NCBI GenBank assembly: GCA_019058515.1
Contig: JAHPYY010000051.1
Location: 1 to 60,487 of the forward strand
Length of the DNA stretch: 60,487 nt
Reading direction: 5' to 3'
Source: Promethearchaeota archaeon
GTDB taxonomy: Archaea > Asgardarchaeota > Lokiarchaeia > Sigynarchaeales > SOKP01
In this document: in pieces, positions 6,976-15,672 of the stretch
How the letters are laid out: each line of letters opens with the position of its first letter
Numbering within the stretch: position 1 is the stretch's first letter
Made by a program: the position numbers and the translations under genes
Notes under the pieces: model-generated
Told to the model about the DNA's origin: nothing
What the model saw: only the letters and a program-made list of their open reading frames with translations
Database searches by the model: none

Positions 6976-8850
6976 TTAACGTAAATTATAAAGTTTTTGG
7001 GTTGTCCACGCGATATCCAATTCTTCAATTTTTATCCTTAAGGGAGTTCCTTCCTCATCCCAGCCCATCATTCTGTAATAAGTATTTCTAGCTTTCTTAA
7101 GGTTATTTGGCTCTATCGCAGTTTTTACTAACGCTCCCGAGGTAGGAGGTTGAAAAAATCTTTCCGGTAACCAATCGTCGTTCTTTGTCATACCCTCTCT
7201 AATATTAAAAATTCTTGCCATGGTGGTTATTCGTTCTCCAAATTTCATTAATTCCCAAATATTAGTATTCCACCCCGTAACTGATCTTACAATTTCCGTT
7301 TCTTGATCGAGATCGTAAGGCATAAAAAAACATATTACAAGCGAATTTTCAACAACACGCCAATTGGTAAAATAGATTAATGCGCGAATTTTTCGAGGAC
7401 TTAAATCTTCAAGTGGTATTGGCTCTAAAATTCCAAAAGGAGCAAACCTAGAACTATTTTCTTTTGCAGCAAGTGAGGTATCGTGCAAATTAGCCATATG
7501 CTCAGCTCCAGTTGGTGAAACAATATAACCAAGACCTAAACCTCTTTTCAATCGAGGCTCGTGCATAGGAATTTCTTGTCCTTTTACGTGCATTGCAAAT
7601 TTGTCAGCGTTATTCCCTATTTTCTCAGCAGCCTTTTTAACTCCCTCAGCTAAGATATTTCCTAACCCTTCTCGCTTCCCGATCATTTTTACCAGGCGTA
7701 CCATAGCCTGAGCATTTCCAAAATTTAGTTTCAAGCCATTAGTATCCTTATCTGTTAATATATGATTCTCATAACATTCCATCGCAAAACCAATAGAGAC
7801 TCCTGTAGAGATTGTATCTAACGAATATTTATTACAGATTTCATTTGCTTTACAGATAGCTTTCGCGTCGTATACTCCACAATTGGAACCAAAAGCAGCA
7901 ATAGTTTCGTATTCAGGTCCACCGTAGATAGGATTTACTTGCCAAGGGTCTTCTATTTGTACAACTTTTTTACATCGAATCGGACATGCGTAGCACGTAT
8001 CTCTATTAAGACCAATTGTATCATTCATAGTTCTTGGGTCTATTGCTAAAGCGTTTGGAAATTCACCGCCTTTAAAATTACGTACTGGAAGATTACCCGA
8101 AGAAGCGTGCGCTTCCATTCTATCTCCCCCTGTACCGAAAGTAAAATATGTAGCATAGTCTATAAAAAAATGAGTAGTTTCTTTCCATATTGCTCTCAGT
8201 TTCTCTTTATTTGCTACTTTTGGCTTTTTATGTCCTCTAACAGCAATAGCTTTAAGGTTTTTTGAGCCCATCACAGCGCCCATACCGGTTCGACCTGCGG
8301 CATTTCTAAGATCATTAATTACACACGCATAACATACTAAATTCTCGCCACTAGGGCCGATCTTAGCTATACGTACAAGTTTATCAGCTAGCTCTTCCTT
8401 GATAATTTTTTGCGTATCACCAGTATTTTTACCCCAGATATGATTAGCATCTTTAATTTCAACTATTTCGTCGTGAACCCAAAGATAAACAGGATTTTTT
8501 GCTTTCCCTTCAATAATAATTGCATCCAAGCCGGCAAGTTTTAATTCTGCTCCCCAAAATCCTCCTACTTCGGCTTCACCAAAACCTCCCGTTAATGGCG
8601 ATTTTGCCCCTATACTATTCCTTCCACTTCCAGGTATAGAAATCCCAGTAATAGGACCTGTAGCGAAAATTAATTTATTCTGAGGACCAAGAGGATCTAC
8701 ATTTTTTTCGAGCTCTTTGAGAAGAAAGTAAGCAACAAATCCTTCTCCACCTATATATCTTCGATAGAAGATATCATCTGGATTTTCAATTGAAATTTTT
8801 TCTTTTGATAAATCTACTCTAAGAATATTGCCAGTGTATCCGAATTCCAT
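6976..8850 (-). CDS. aor: aldehyde:ferredoxin oxidoreductase family tungsten enzyme
   Basis: A 624-residue member of the AOR family, cytosolic enzymes that oxidise aldehydes to acids and reduce ferredoxin with a tungsten-bispterin cofactor and a [4Fe-4S] cluster. The cluster ligands are visible as CYACPIRC (C286, C289, C293) and C507. The pterin-binding signature GRTGMGAVMGSKNLKAIAVRG is intact (residues 186-206), and HVKGQEIPMHEPR is present. The usual DxxGLC just before the last Cys reads ENSLVIC, so the acid is shifted or lost and the substrate may differ from classical AOR. It is divergent from an Lrp-like regulator across a 144-153-bp promoter region with a perfect palindrome, so regulation by that protein is likely. 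Confidence 0.92.
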   Translation of the reverse strand: MEFGYTGNILRVDLSKEKISIENPDDIFYRRYIGGEGFVAYFLLKELEKNVDPLGPQNKLIFATGPITGISIPGSGRNSIGAKSPLTGGFGEAEVGGFWGAELKLAGLDAIIIEGKAKNPVYLWVHDEIVEIKDANHIWGKNTGDTQKIIKEELADKLVRIAKIGPSGENLVCYACVINDLRNAAGRTGMGAVMGSKNLKAIAVRGHKKPKVANKEKLRAIWKETTHFFIDYATYFTFGTGGDRMEAHASSGNLPVRNFKGGEFPNALAIDPRTMNDTIGLNRDTCYACPIRCKKVVQIEDPWQVNPIYGGPEYETIAAFGSNCGVYDAKAICKANEICNKYSLDTISTGVSIGFAMECYENHILTDKDTNGLKLNFGNAQAMVRLVKMIGKREGLGNILAEGVKKAAEKIGNNADKFAMHVKGQEIPMHEPRLKRGLGLGYIVSPTGAEHMANLHDTSLAAKENSSRFAPFGILEPIPLEDLSPRKIRALIYFTNWRVVENSLVICFFMPYDLDQETEIVRSVTGWNTNIWELMKFGERITTMARIFNIREGMTKNDDWLPERFFQPPTSGALVKTAIEPNNLKKARNTYYRMMGWDEEGTPLRIKIEELDIAWTTQKLYNLR

Positions 8851-8953
8851 ATAGTTCTCATATAATTCATTAGATTTATAGTAATAAAGGCAAGAAAATA
8901 TTTAAGTTTTTGCCAATCTTTCAATCCATCTTAAATACAGAAAAATTATAAAT

Positions 8954-8971
8954 AAATTATTGCCATAATTT
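8954..8971. promoter_or_regulatory. palindromic operator candidate between aor and the Lrp-like gene
   Basis: AAATTAT-TGCC-ATAATTT is a perfect 7-bp inverted repeat with a 4-bp centre. It lies directly upstream of the TATA box of the regulator gene and about 100 bp from the aor start, where binding could control both directions. Confidence 0.5.
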
Positions 8972-8976
8972 TACAT

Positions 8977-8987
8977 TATATATATAA
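8977..8987 (+). promoter_or_regulatory. TATA box of the Lrp-like gene
   Basis: TATATATAA centred near 8981, about 23 bp before the ATG at 9004. There is no Shine-Dalgarno, so the transcript is probably leaderless. Confidence 0.5.
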
Positions 8988-9003
8988 GCTTATATTGAAA
9001 AGT

Positions 9004-10089
9004 ATGACTCGACTCGACGAAAAAGACTTGAAAATTATAAAGGCTCTTGACGAATACGGTCCAAAAGTCTCTACGCAGACTTTAAGCGATATTCTTGGTA
9101 TTCCATCCAGAACAATCCGATACCGAATTTTAAGGCTTAAAGAGAAGGGTTTTATTAAGAATATTCGCGCTATTACACATGAACGTAAACTTGGTCTCGG
9201 AGAAAATTTAGTATTATTTGACATTAATCAAAAAATGGAGCAAAAGTTGTTTGAAGTTTTTAGGTTAATACCTTACATTTATTTCTATAGATCAACTTAC
9301 GGCAAATATAACGGATATTTAGCGCGCAATACGTTTTCTCTGCTTAAACCTGATATTACATATGAATTATCAGATTGCTTAAAAAAAGTTGGCATCATTT
9401 CTGATTATTATATTTTTGAAATAGTGGATTATAAGGTAAAAGATAAAAATCTTACGTATTTCATTCCTGATAAAGGTTGGATATGGGATTGGGATAAGTG
9501 GTATAATGACATTAGAAATTGTTTAAAAAATGGAACTGAATTTGAGCTTAAATTCGAAGAAAAGGATAAGGTAGAAGATTTTGATTACAAAGACGTGAAA
9601 TTATTAAAATATATGTATGAAGATGCATCTATTACCTTAAAACAACTTAAGGAGATTTTGCACTTATCTGAAAGCCAGATAAGTTACAGAATCCAAAAAT
9701 TAGAGGAAAAAGAAATTATTAAAGGATATTACACAGAATATTCTCTAGTTAAAAGCGAAAATTTCGTTTATTTTTACTGCTTTTTTGAAGCTGATGAATA
9801 CGTAAACAATCTCATCTCATGCTTTTATAAACTTCCTTATGGATTCACGCTTTATATTGAATCCTTTAGTAAATTTTTTCTTTCTTTAAAATTAAAAGCC
9901 ACTGATTTTCAAAAATTTTTAAAAGGATTTGATTTAATTAGACCACATGTTAAAACCTATTTTTTTCAATTTTTATATTCAGAACCTAAAAAAACTACTG
10001 AATATTTGGATGATATCTTTAATAAAATTACTCGTTCCTGGGAGACTCCAATAAAAGAGTACATTTCAATCATAGAAAAGGGAATTTAA
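9004..10089 (+). CDS. Lrp/AsnC-like regulator with two winged HTH domains
   Basis: Two Lrp-type helix-turn-helix units lie in one chain. The first spans about 1-55 (DEKDLKIIKALDEYGP ... SRTIRYRILRLKEKGFI). The second spans about 195-250 (DYKDVKLLKYMYEDASITLK ... SQISYRIQKLEEKEIIKGYY). Each is followed by a beta-rich stretch in place of a clear RAM ligand domain. Both recognition helices are of the R/S-Y-R-I type. The frame also opens at a TTG at 8995, but the ATG at 9004 is the right distance from the TATA box. Divergent placement next to aor suggests that it controls that enzyme in response to an aldehyde, amino acid or redox signal. The double-HTH format may let one monomer bind both halves of the palindrome. 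Confidence 0.8.
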   Translation: MTRLDEKDLKIIKALDEYGPKVSTQTLSDILGIPSRTIRYRILRLKEKGFIKNIRAITHERKLGLGENLVLFDINQKMEQKLFEVFRLIPYIYFYRSTYGKYNGYLARNTFSLLKPDITYELSDCLKKVGIISDYYIFEIVDYKVKDKNLTYFIPDKGWIWDWDKWYNDIRNCLKNGTEFELKFEEKDKVEDFDYKDVKLLKYMYEDASITLKQLKEILHLSESQISYRIQKLEEKEIIKGYYTEYSLVKSENFVYFYCFFEADEYVNNLISCFYKLPYGFTLYIESFSKFFLSLKLKATDFQKFLKGFDLIRPHVKTYFFQFLYSEPKKTTEYLDDIFNKITRSWETPIKEYISIIEKGI

Positions 10090-10471
10090 ACGAAATTTAG
10101 ATTTACCATTTGAAATGAAAATAATTAAAACCCAGAATTAATAGAATTTAAAGAATGGGCACTAAAGAAACAAATTCCCATAAGTTCGTAAGGATTTTCG
10201 ATGATTAAACCGGGAAAATCTTTTCAAAAGCTCAGGAATTAACTTTTTCAAATTTCGATCAACAAATCATCGAATTTAAGAAAAAAGACCTTATAGAAAT
10301 TTGAATTTTCACGATCTTTAGTTAAATCCGTCATTTTCCCGCTTGTTTTATCAAAAAATTGCTCAAACCAAAAAACTCTAAAATTCTAGCGATGCAAAAG
10401 TTTATATCTCTCTAGTTTTCACTAGATAATCGAAGCGAAAATTATCATGGATAAAAAATCACCATTAGAAA
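10090..10471. other. intergenic region before the GTPase
   Basis: No gene. An A/T-rich promoter-like element (GTTTATATCT) near 10398 could serve the GTPase gene. An ATG at 10447 opens a 22-codon frame that is not the GTPase frame. Confidence 0.4.
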
Positions 10472-11059
10472 TTGCATCAACAAAGATACAACGAAATCGT
10501 CAACGAACCTATTAGGTTTAAAGGCGATTACGTTTTCAAGCTGTGCATTCTTGGAGATGGAGGGGTAGGGAAAACTACTCTTATTCACAAGTGCATTTCA
10601 GGGTCGTTTATAAACCCTTTAATGACAATTGGAACGAGTATTCGTAATAAAACTGTGATGTTGGACAACGCAGCAATTACGCTCCAGATATGGGATTACT
10701 CTGGCGAGGAAGAATTTCGGAGGTTCGTACCCTATTACATTCAAGGCACAGACGGCGGATTATTTATGTACGACGTACATCGATATAATAGCGTTAAACA
10801 CCTGGAAGAATGGTTGTCTTTCCTCCGATTTGAAGAAAAGCGCGTGAATAAAGCAATTCCTACAGTAATTGTGGGAGGAAAGATCGATCTCGAGGGAAAA
10901 CGAGCGTTTTCAGAGGAAACCGTGCAAACGCTGTTGGATTTGTACCGGCTTAATTATCACCTTACGTGTTCTTCGAAGACTGGGGAAAACGTAGACGAGT
11001 TGTTTTTGTTTATCATCAAGTTAATGCTAAAAAGAAAACGCGAACCGCATTTATTTTAA
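10472..11059 (+). CDS. Ras/Rab-like small GTPase
   Basis: A P-loop GTPase of the eukaryote-like Ras superfamily, a hallmark expansion of Asgard archaea. G1 is GDGGVGKTT, the G2 Thr lies in MTIGTS, G3 is WDYSGEEEF, G4 is GGKIDLEG and G5 is CSSKTG. It probably cycles between GTP and GDP to switch a partner. Two departures stand out: the Gln that activates water (DxxGQ) is Glu, and the G4 NKxD reads GKID, so hydrolysis and base selectivity may be altered. No C-terminal Cys for lipid attachment is seen (KRKREPHLF). The frame begins only at TTG 10472, just after an in-frame TAG. A better-placed ATG at 10447 is out of frame, so a start by TTG or a frameshift near the 5' end are both possible. Confidence 0.88.
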   Translation: MHQQRYNEIVNEPIRFKGDYVFKLCILGDGGVGKTTLIHKCISGSFINPLMTIGTSIRNKTVMLDNAAITLQIWDYSGEEEFRRFVPYYIQGTDGGLFMYDVHRYNSVKHLEEWLSFLRFEEKRVNKAIPTVIVGGKIDLEGKRAFSEETVQTLLDLYRLNYHLTCSSKTGENVDELFLFIIKLMLKRKREPHLF

Positions 11060-11197
11060 AAAACCTTAGGATTGAATTTCGTTGAGGGAGTTTGCCCTAT
11101 ATTTGCTTCTTTATAGAAATTTTAAAGACTTCGTTTATTAATTATTATTTCCTTAGGCGTTTCGGATAATACTTAAGATTTGCTGTACGATCCATTT

Positions 11198-11974
11198 CTA
11201 TTCAAACCTTTTTAGTATTAAATTAGCTACTTTTTTTCCGCTGAGCAACATCCCTCCAAAGATTGGTCCCATTCGCGGTCCTCCACTAACTGCGTTCGCC
11301 GCCATACCCGTGACATACAAATTAGGAAAAATTTCTTTCGTCGTTTCGACTAAGATTTTCTCTCCACGATCCGCCCACATCGAACGTTCTCCGGCGATTT
11401 TTCCTTCTTCCGTTCGCAGCTTTTCTTTAAGTTTTTTTTCTACCACAGAAACCACTGAACATTCGTGCCCCGTAGCGTCTACCGTGTATTTCGCTCTAAT
11501 TGTTATTGGATCCACGTGTAAATTTGCCATTTCTGTAGCTGTCCAGTTAATAACCACACCGGTGATATTTTTTTCTCTATACATTACATCTTCGACCGAA
11601 ATTAGGTTAAAGATTTTAGTTCCTGCGTCTATTGCTCCAGAAGCTAATTTAGAAGCGGTCTCTACAGCGTCAGCTATATAATAATCGTTTTGGTACTTTT
11701 TATTTTTAATTCCAAACTCGTCAAGAATTGCCTTACCGTCGCTTTGTACCACAATATTGTTGAACATCATTCCTCCTCCCCAAATACCCCCTCCAAAAGA
11801 GAGCCTTCTTTCAAAAATAACGACTTTCAATTTCGCTTCAGCGAGGTATTTTGCAGCGACCATTCCCGACGGTCCAGCACCGACTATAGCTACATCTACT
11901 TCACTATACGTAATAAAGTCTTTAAGATAACTTTCTACTATAGCCCGGGTAATAACGATCTCATCTAATGCCAT
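11198..11974 (-). CDS. thi4: Thi4 family thiazole synthase, sulfide-dependent type
   Basis: Makes the thiazole part of thiamine (ADP-thiazole) from NAD and glycine. The N-terminal dinucleotide fold has GAGPSG (32-37) and the acidic end VVIFERR. GGGIWGGGMMFN (61-72) and the C-terminal MGPIFGGMLLSG (235-246) are family signatures. The position that is the sacrificial Cys in yeast Thi4 is His here (NLHVDP, H153). As in Methanocaldococcus Thi4, this indicates a true catalyst that takes sulfur from free sulfide rather than from itself. Length of 258 residues is normal. The first 110 codons and the promoter have been copied to 23331-23692. It is divergent from the gene at 12017. Confidence 0.9.
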   Translation of the reverse strand: MALDEIVITRAIVESYLKDFITYSEVDVAIVGAGPSGMVAAKYLAEAKLKVVIFERRLSFGGGIWGGGMMFNNIVVQSDGKAILDEFGIKNKKYQNDYYIADAVETASKLASGAIDAGTKIFNLISVEDVMYREKNITGVVINWTATEMANLHVDPITIRAKYTVDATGHECSVVSVVEKKLKEKLRTEEGKIAGERSMWADRGEKILVETTKEIFPNLYVTGMAANAVSGGPRMGPIFGGMLLSGKKVANLILKRFE

Positions 11975-12006
11975 ATTTTATATAACGTATTCTTACTTTT
12001 TTATTA
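11645..12006 (-). repeat. source copy of a 362-bp duplication (thi4 5' end plus promoter)
   Basis: Codons 1-110 of thi4 and about 32 bp upstream match 23331-23692 without an indel. Divergence is scattered, about 18 substitutions among 110 encoded residues. Confidence 0.85.
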
Positions 12007-12016
12007 ACTCGTTTTT

Positions 12017-12490
12017 ATGAATTATTCTGTTAGAAAAAATTTGAAATACAGGTCAAAAAAGGCGTTTTCCAAATTAGTGAGTTATATTGGCAAGTACCAA
12101 AAAAACACTCCCAAAAAAGTGCTCCGAGGCCGTTTAATGGACTCAATAGCGTCGTTAGATGTACACTGTAAAAAGCATAACTACGAGATTTCTAAATCCA
12201 TATGGAACGAAAAAATGGGATGGGCCCCGTTCCGCTCTGGATTTAATCCAGATAGAGAAGAGATGGAGGTAAAAGTAAAAGTGTCTGTAAAAAAACAAAC
12301 AGAAACGGATGTAGAAGTATACCCTTCCTCCACATTAACTTCAATTGGAATCGACGCTAAAGGAAAGTGTCGAGTCGCAGACCTTAAAGCTTGCGCTCAA
12401 ATCTGCAGTACTCTTGGAATCGTATTCAAACCGCTCAGAGAGAGCTCGTACTTTAGATTTACTAAATTAGATAAGTTAAAGATACTTTGA
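12017..12490 (+). CDS. hypothetical basic protein (157 aa)
   Basis: Not recognised. The N-terminal third is strongly basic (KNLKYRSKKAFSKLVSYIGK). The C-terminal part alternates charged and beta-forming residues (EEMEVKVKVSVKKQTETDVE) and ends KLDKLKIL. It has three Cys but no paired motif. It starts 43 bp from the divergent thi4 start, sharing a short A/T-rich promoter region, and no Shine-Dalgarno is seen. The basic N-terminus might bind nucleic acid. Its stop is 8 bp from the convergent TPR gene. Confidence 0.55.
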   Translation: MNYSVRKNLKYRSKKAFSKLVSYIGKYQKNTPKKVLRGRLMDSIASLDVHCKKHNYEISKSIWNEKMGWAPFRSGFNPDREEMEVKVKVSVKKQTETDVEVYPSSTLTSIGIDAKGKCRVADLKACAQICSTLGIVFKPLRESSYFRFTKLDKLKIL

Positions 12491-12498
12491 ATCTCTTT

Positions 12499-14001
12499 TT
12501 ACTCGAACATTTTAACAAGAAAGTCTTTCGCTCTATCCCGCAATTCTTTTAACCCGGAACACGTTGCGATTTCGACTACTTGGTTCAAGTAAGAATTAGC
12601 TAAATATTCCTGAGAGCAATAAGCAGCTACCTTAGCCCTAACTAAGTAGGATTCGCACAACACCCAATTAGATCCGTTATTGATTGCGGTCTCCTCTAAC
12701 AAAGATAGGTTCCGACCGATGTCGGAGAAAATCGTTTCCCTATTATCCCTTTGAAATTCTAGCAACAGCACTTCGCACAAGTACAAAACTGCTCTCACCT
12801 TGAGCTCGTACATGCCATACTTGCTTCCCGAAGCGTTGCGAAATTGTTGTTCGGCGCTTTTTAACCGTTCCAACTCTAAGGTGGAAAACCTATACTGCAA
12901 AAGCGATTTATTCATCTCGTACACCGACGAAATTTCTTTATTCTGCGAGTAAGAAGCGAGCTCTTTCAACTGTTTAAGATAGCGAGCTGCTAATTCTGTG
13001 TTTCCCGTTTCCAGCGAAAGGTGAAACAATTGGTCGATCGTCCCGCAAGTTAAATTAACTGTGCCTAACAGGTCGTAGTGTACCAATGCCGCTTCTAAAT
13101 GGTTTAACGCTTGGTCGTAAGCTTTTTGCCGTTGGGAACAAATAGCTAAATTAGTGTTGAACCGAGCACACGCCTTAACATCGCGAAGCTCCTCAGCGAT
13201 GCGTAATCCTTGCTCTAACACTTCCCGCGCTTCGTCTATCTTTCCTTGCATTAGGTGCACGTATCCCTTTCCTCGCAAGCATCGCACTCTATTGTGGGTA
13301 AATTTCTGCCCTTCTAATAACAAGCTACGGTCGAAGAGTTCCAACGCCTCTTCGAGTTTATCCAACGAACCTTGAAGGTACGCCATGTCCGTTAACGTTT
13401 CCGCTAACTCGGGATCGTTCGAAGTCCTGCTTCTGATGGTTAAGGCTTTATTGTAATGTTTTAAGCAACTTTTACGCTCGCCTCGCATAATGCAAACTCT
13501 CCCTATTAGCGTTTCTAGGGACGCCTCCATGGAGCCTAATTCTGGTGTTAATTCTCCACTTAGGACATCTAGCGTCTCGGAGCATTCTTTACCTATAGAA
13601 GCACACTCCTCAACTCGACCAAAGTAAACTAACGCTTCACCAATTTCTATTAGGGCGTTAAAAGTTAATGCGGGGTAACCTAAACCCACGCTTTTATTGT
13701 ACGCTTCTTCCGCAGTCGTAAGCGCTTCTTCGCCTTTACCTAGGCGGTTTAAACAGTGCGCTTTCGTTATCAACGCATCTACCTTTTCACGCTCGTCGTT
13801 AAAGGGCGTAAGCTTTAACTTGCTTAATTCCTCCAGCGCTCGGTTGAACTCTCGGTTCTTTGCGAAACCGCTGGCAGAGGATAAAATTTCGGTGCTACTC
13901 ATTGACCCGACTGTCGATGTTGTGAATATTGTATCATAATCTAACTTCCTAATTTCCGAAAGGCATTTACTCTTAAGCATCGCAAGAACGATAAAAACCA
14001 C
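12499..14001 (-). CDS. TPR-repeat protein (500 aa)
   Basis: A helical-repeat protein built from tetratricopeptide units, clearest at about 60-370: AHCLNRLGKGEEALTTAEEA, YNKALTIRSRT, YLQGSLDKLEEALELFDRSL, GKGYVHLMQGKIDEAREVLE, and KAYDQALNHLEAALVHYDL. It has no enzyme domain, signal peptide or membrane helix, so it is likely a cytosolic scaffold. The GTG at 14001 overlaps the TFB stop by 1 nt (TAGTG), which couples the two genes. Later starts at residues 8 or 34 are possible. Coupling to TFB suggests a role in transcription control or a shared regulation, which is inference. Confidence 0.85.
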   Translation of the reverse strand: MVFIVLAMLKSKCLSEIRKLDYDTIFTTSTVGSMSSTEILSSASGFAKNREFNRALEELSKLKLTPFNDEREKVDALITKAHCLNRLGKGEEALTTAEEAYNKSVGLGYPALTFNALIEIGEALVYFGRVEECASIGKECSETLDVLSGELTPELGSMEASLETLIGRVCIMRGERKSCLKHYNKALTIRSRTSNDPELAETLTDMAYLQGSLDKLEEALELFDRSLLLEGQKFTHNRVRCLRGKGYVHLMQGKIDEAREVLEQGLRIAEELRDVKACARFNTNLAICSQRQKAYDQALNHLEAALVHYDLLGTVNLTCGTIDQLFHLSLETGNTELAARYLKQLKELASYSQNKEISSVYEMNKSLLQYRFSTLELERLKSAEQQFRNASGSKYGMYELKVRAVLYLCEVLLLEFQRDNRETIFSDIGRNLSLLEETAINNGSNWVLCESYLVRAKVAAYCSQEYLANSYLNQVVEIATCSGLKELRDRAKDFLVKMFE

Positions 14002-14960
14002 TATGTAAGCAATCCCATCTTTTCTAACACGGCTTTGACCACTTTCCGGGACCTTATTAGGCTCTTATACCCCGAGACATTGTACTTGGCGATCAGGTGT
14101 TTCCGCACCTGAGCGTGCACGGTTGAGGGCATTATTCCCAGCTTCTTACATATAGAACTAACCGTCACCTCCTTCGAGCCCCGAACCAGTAGAGATAAGC
14201 TAGCCACCACTCCCGCAGCCACTTCGTCACTGGTGTTGTTTATCTCCTCCCACAAACCATCTAACAGTTTTTTCGAGCGGAAGTAGAACTCCATCCCCAA
14301 TTTAGACTGCTCGGAAATTTGCAAGATTTTCTGAGCTATGTACGCTTTTCTGTCCCGCTTGGCGTAGTTCTTGAACAAAGGGCGCAATTTAAACAAGAAC
14401 TCATTGAACTGTTTTTTCAACATATGGCTCACGTCTAAAATATCCTGCTGGTCTACGGATATTTTCCTAAGCTTCATCACTACGTAAACCACCACTGCCG
14501 CCAAAGAAGCGGGAGAGCGATACTTGGTGCCCGCCGGGATGCGATTCCTGACCTCGCAGTACGCTAAGAACACCTCCTTCTTCATTTGTTGTGGAAGTTG
14601 CAACGCATGGAAAAGACGGGCGATCTCCACCTTCCCGATTTCGAGTTGGTGGTCTTGCTGATTGTACCGTAAGTTAGTGTTCGATAAGGATTTTAACTTC
14701 GAAGGGTTCTTTGAATTTACGCGCTCGAAATAGGTTCCAATTTCGGTCCTACTGGTAAGGGGGGCGTGCTGAACTCTCGTTTCGCTGTAAGGCGTGTGAT
14801 ACTCTAACGCTTTTTGCTCGACCACCGCACCGCACTCTTTACACACCATTCCTATCTTGCTTTCGACGAACTCCGTGGAGTCGCACAGGTCGCAAGTTTG
14901 AACCTTGAGAGATTTATGAGCCACTAATACTAGGGGATAGGGGTGAACCATAACGCACAT
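14001..14960 (-). CDS. tfb: transcription factor B (TFIIB homologue)
   Basis: Archaeal basal factor that joins TBP-bound TATA DNA and recruits RNA polymerase. The N-terminal zinc ribbon is CDLCDS ... CKECGA (about residues 23-46). A B-finger/linker follows with RVQHAPLTSRTEIGTYF. Two cyclin folds cover about 105-315, the second with the BRE-reading helix (STVHAQVRKHLIAKY). Length of 319 is usual. M4 is an alternative start. Codons are GC-rich and host-like (CTC, GTG, ACC). It is the first gene of a two-gene unit with the TPR protein. A second, broken TFB lies at 52114. Confidence 0.9.
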   Translation of the reverse strand: MCVMVHPYPLVLVAHKSLKVQTCDLCDSTEFVESKIGMVCKECGAVVEQKALEYHTPYSETRVQHAPLTSRTEIGTYFERVNSKNPSKLKSLSNTNLRYNQQDHQLEIGKVEIARLFHALQLPQQMKKEVFLAYCEVRNRIPAGTKYRSPASLAAVVVYVVMKLRKISVDQQDILDVSHMLKKQFNEFLFKLRPLFKNYAKRDRKAYIAQKILQISEQSKLGMEFYFRSKKLLDGLWEEINNTSDEVAAGVVASLSLLVRGSKEVTVSSICKKLGIMPSTVHAQVRKHLIAKYNVSGYKSLIRSRKVVKAVLEKMGLLT

Positions 14961-15307
14961 TTTTTCGAGAAATTTTTTCTAGAAGATGTTAATTTTTTGT
15001 TAAGAAAGATAAGTGGGGAGTGGGCTTTTTAAATGTTTTTCTTCGGAAAAAAATGTCGAGGAAGATGTCTTAATAAATTAAACACATCAAGGTTTGCGGC
15101 GATCAATGCGGGTATACCAAATTAGACCGACCAAACGCTATAGATTGAGCGCATTCTAAAAAGTTGGAAAAAAGAATTTGTGGACGAAAACATCGAAACT
15201 GCAATTCCGTGGATCACTTTTGATGGAATTTTGCCCGAGTGTACCCCTAACGCGTTATATGTTAGGATAATAAGATATAGGTATACGGTAAGAACTTACT
15301 ACTGCCC
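14961..15307. other. intergenic region upstream of tfb
   Basis: No gene. The start-proximal part is A/T-rich and presumably carries the tfb promoter. The plus-strand frame at 15180-15389 is antisense to the decayed gene at 15308-15607 and is not called. Confidence 0.35.
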
Positions 15308-15607
15308 TCAAAGAACATACTTTTCGTCCAAAATTTTGACATCTTCCCCTGAGAGAGTTTCGAGAAAGGTACATTCCGAGTTCTTGTAGACAAATTAGGC
15401 TTTAATCGCCACTCCCTGTCCTTGGTGGCGAAGCGGGCGTAATCGTCCCCTACTCCTTCCGTCGTCCAAGAGTTCGATGCCCCACTCCTTCCACTGCTTG
15501 AACATCTCCGCTAACCCTTCGAAGGTTTTGATAAAATCGTCAATACTTTTGGCTCCGGAGGTGATCCACTTGTTACTCCAAAACGAAACGTAAGTTGGTT
15601 CTGGCAT
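15308..15607 (-). pseudogene. small conserved-type protein broken by frameshifts and a stop
   Basis: The first 50 codons read well (YVSFWSNKWITSGAKSIDDF ... EWGIELLDDG). After DDG the sense continues one frame over as GVGDDYARFATKDR, then returns to the first frame as VAIKA, hits a TAA, and resumes as FVYKNSECTFLETLSGEDVK to a TGA at 15308. Spliced by eye, this is one continuous acidic protein of about 98 residues. Two compensating indels plus a nonsense codon indicate decay. Sequencing error would need three independent faults. The function is unknown. Confidence 0.55.
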
Positions 15608-15672
15608 TATTCTTCTTAAACTGTTTTATTAATCATTCTTCAAGAATCCTTATAAACAAAAACTTAGACGAA

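Noticed and set aside
10447..10515. ATG 10447 as the GTPase start
   Set aside because: It is out of frame with the GTPase and stops after 22 codons unless a frameshift is assumed.
15180..15389. 69-codon plus-strand frame
   Set aside because: It is antisense to the decayed gene at 15308-15607, whose minus-strand reading has clear protein character.
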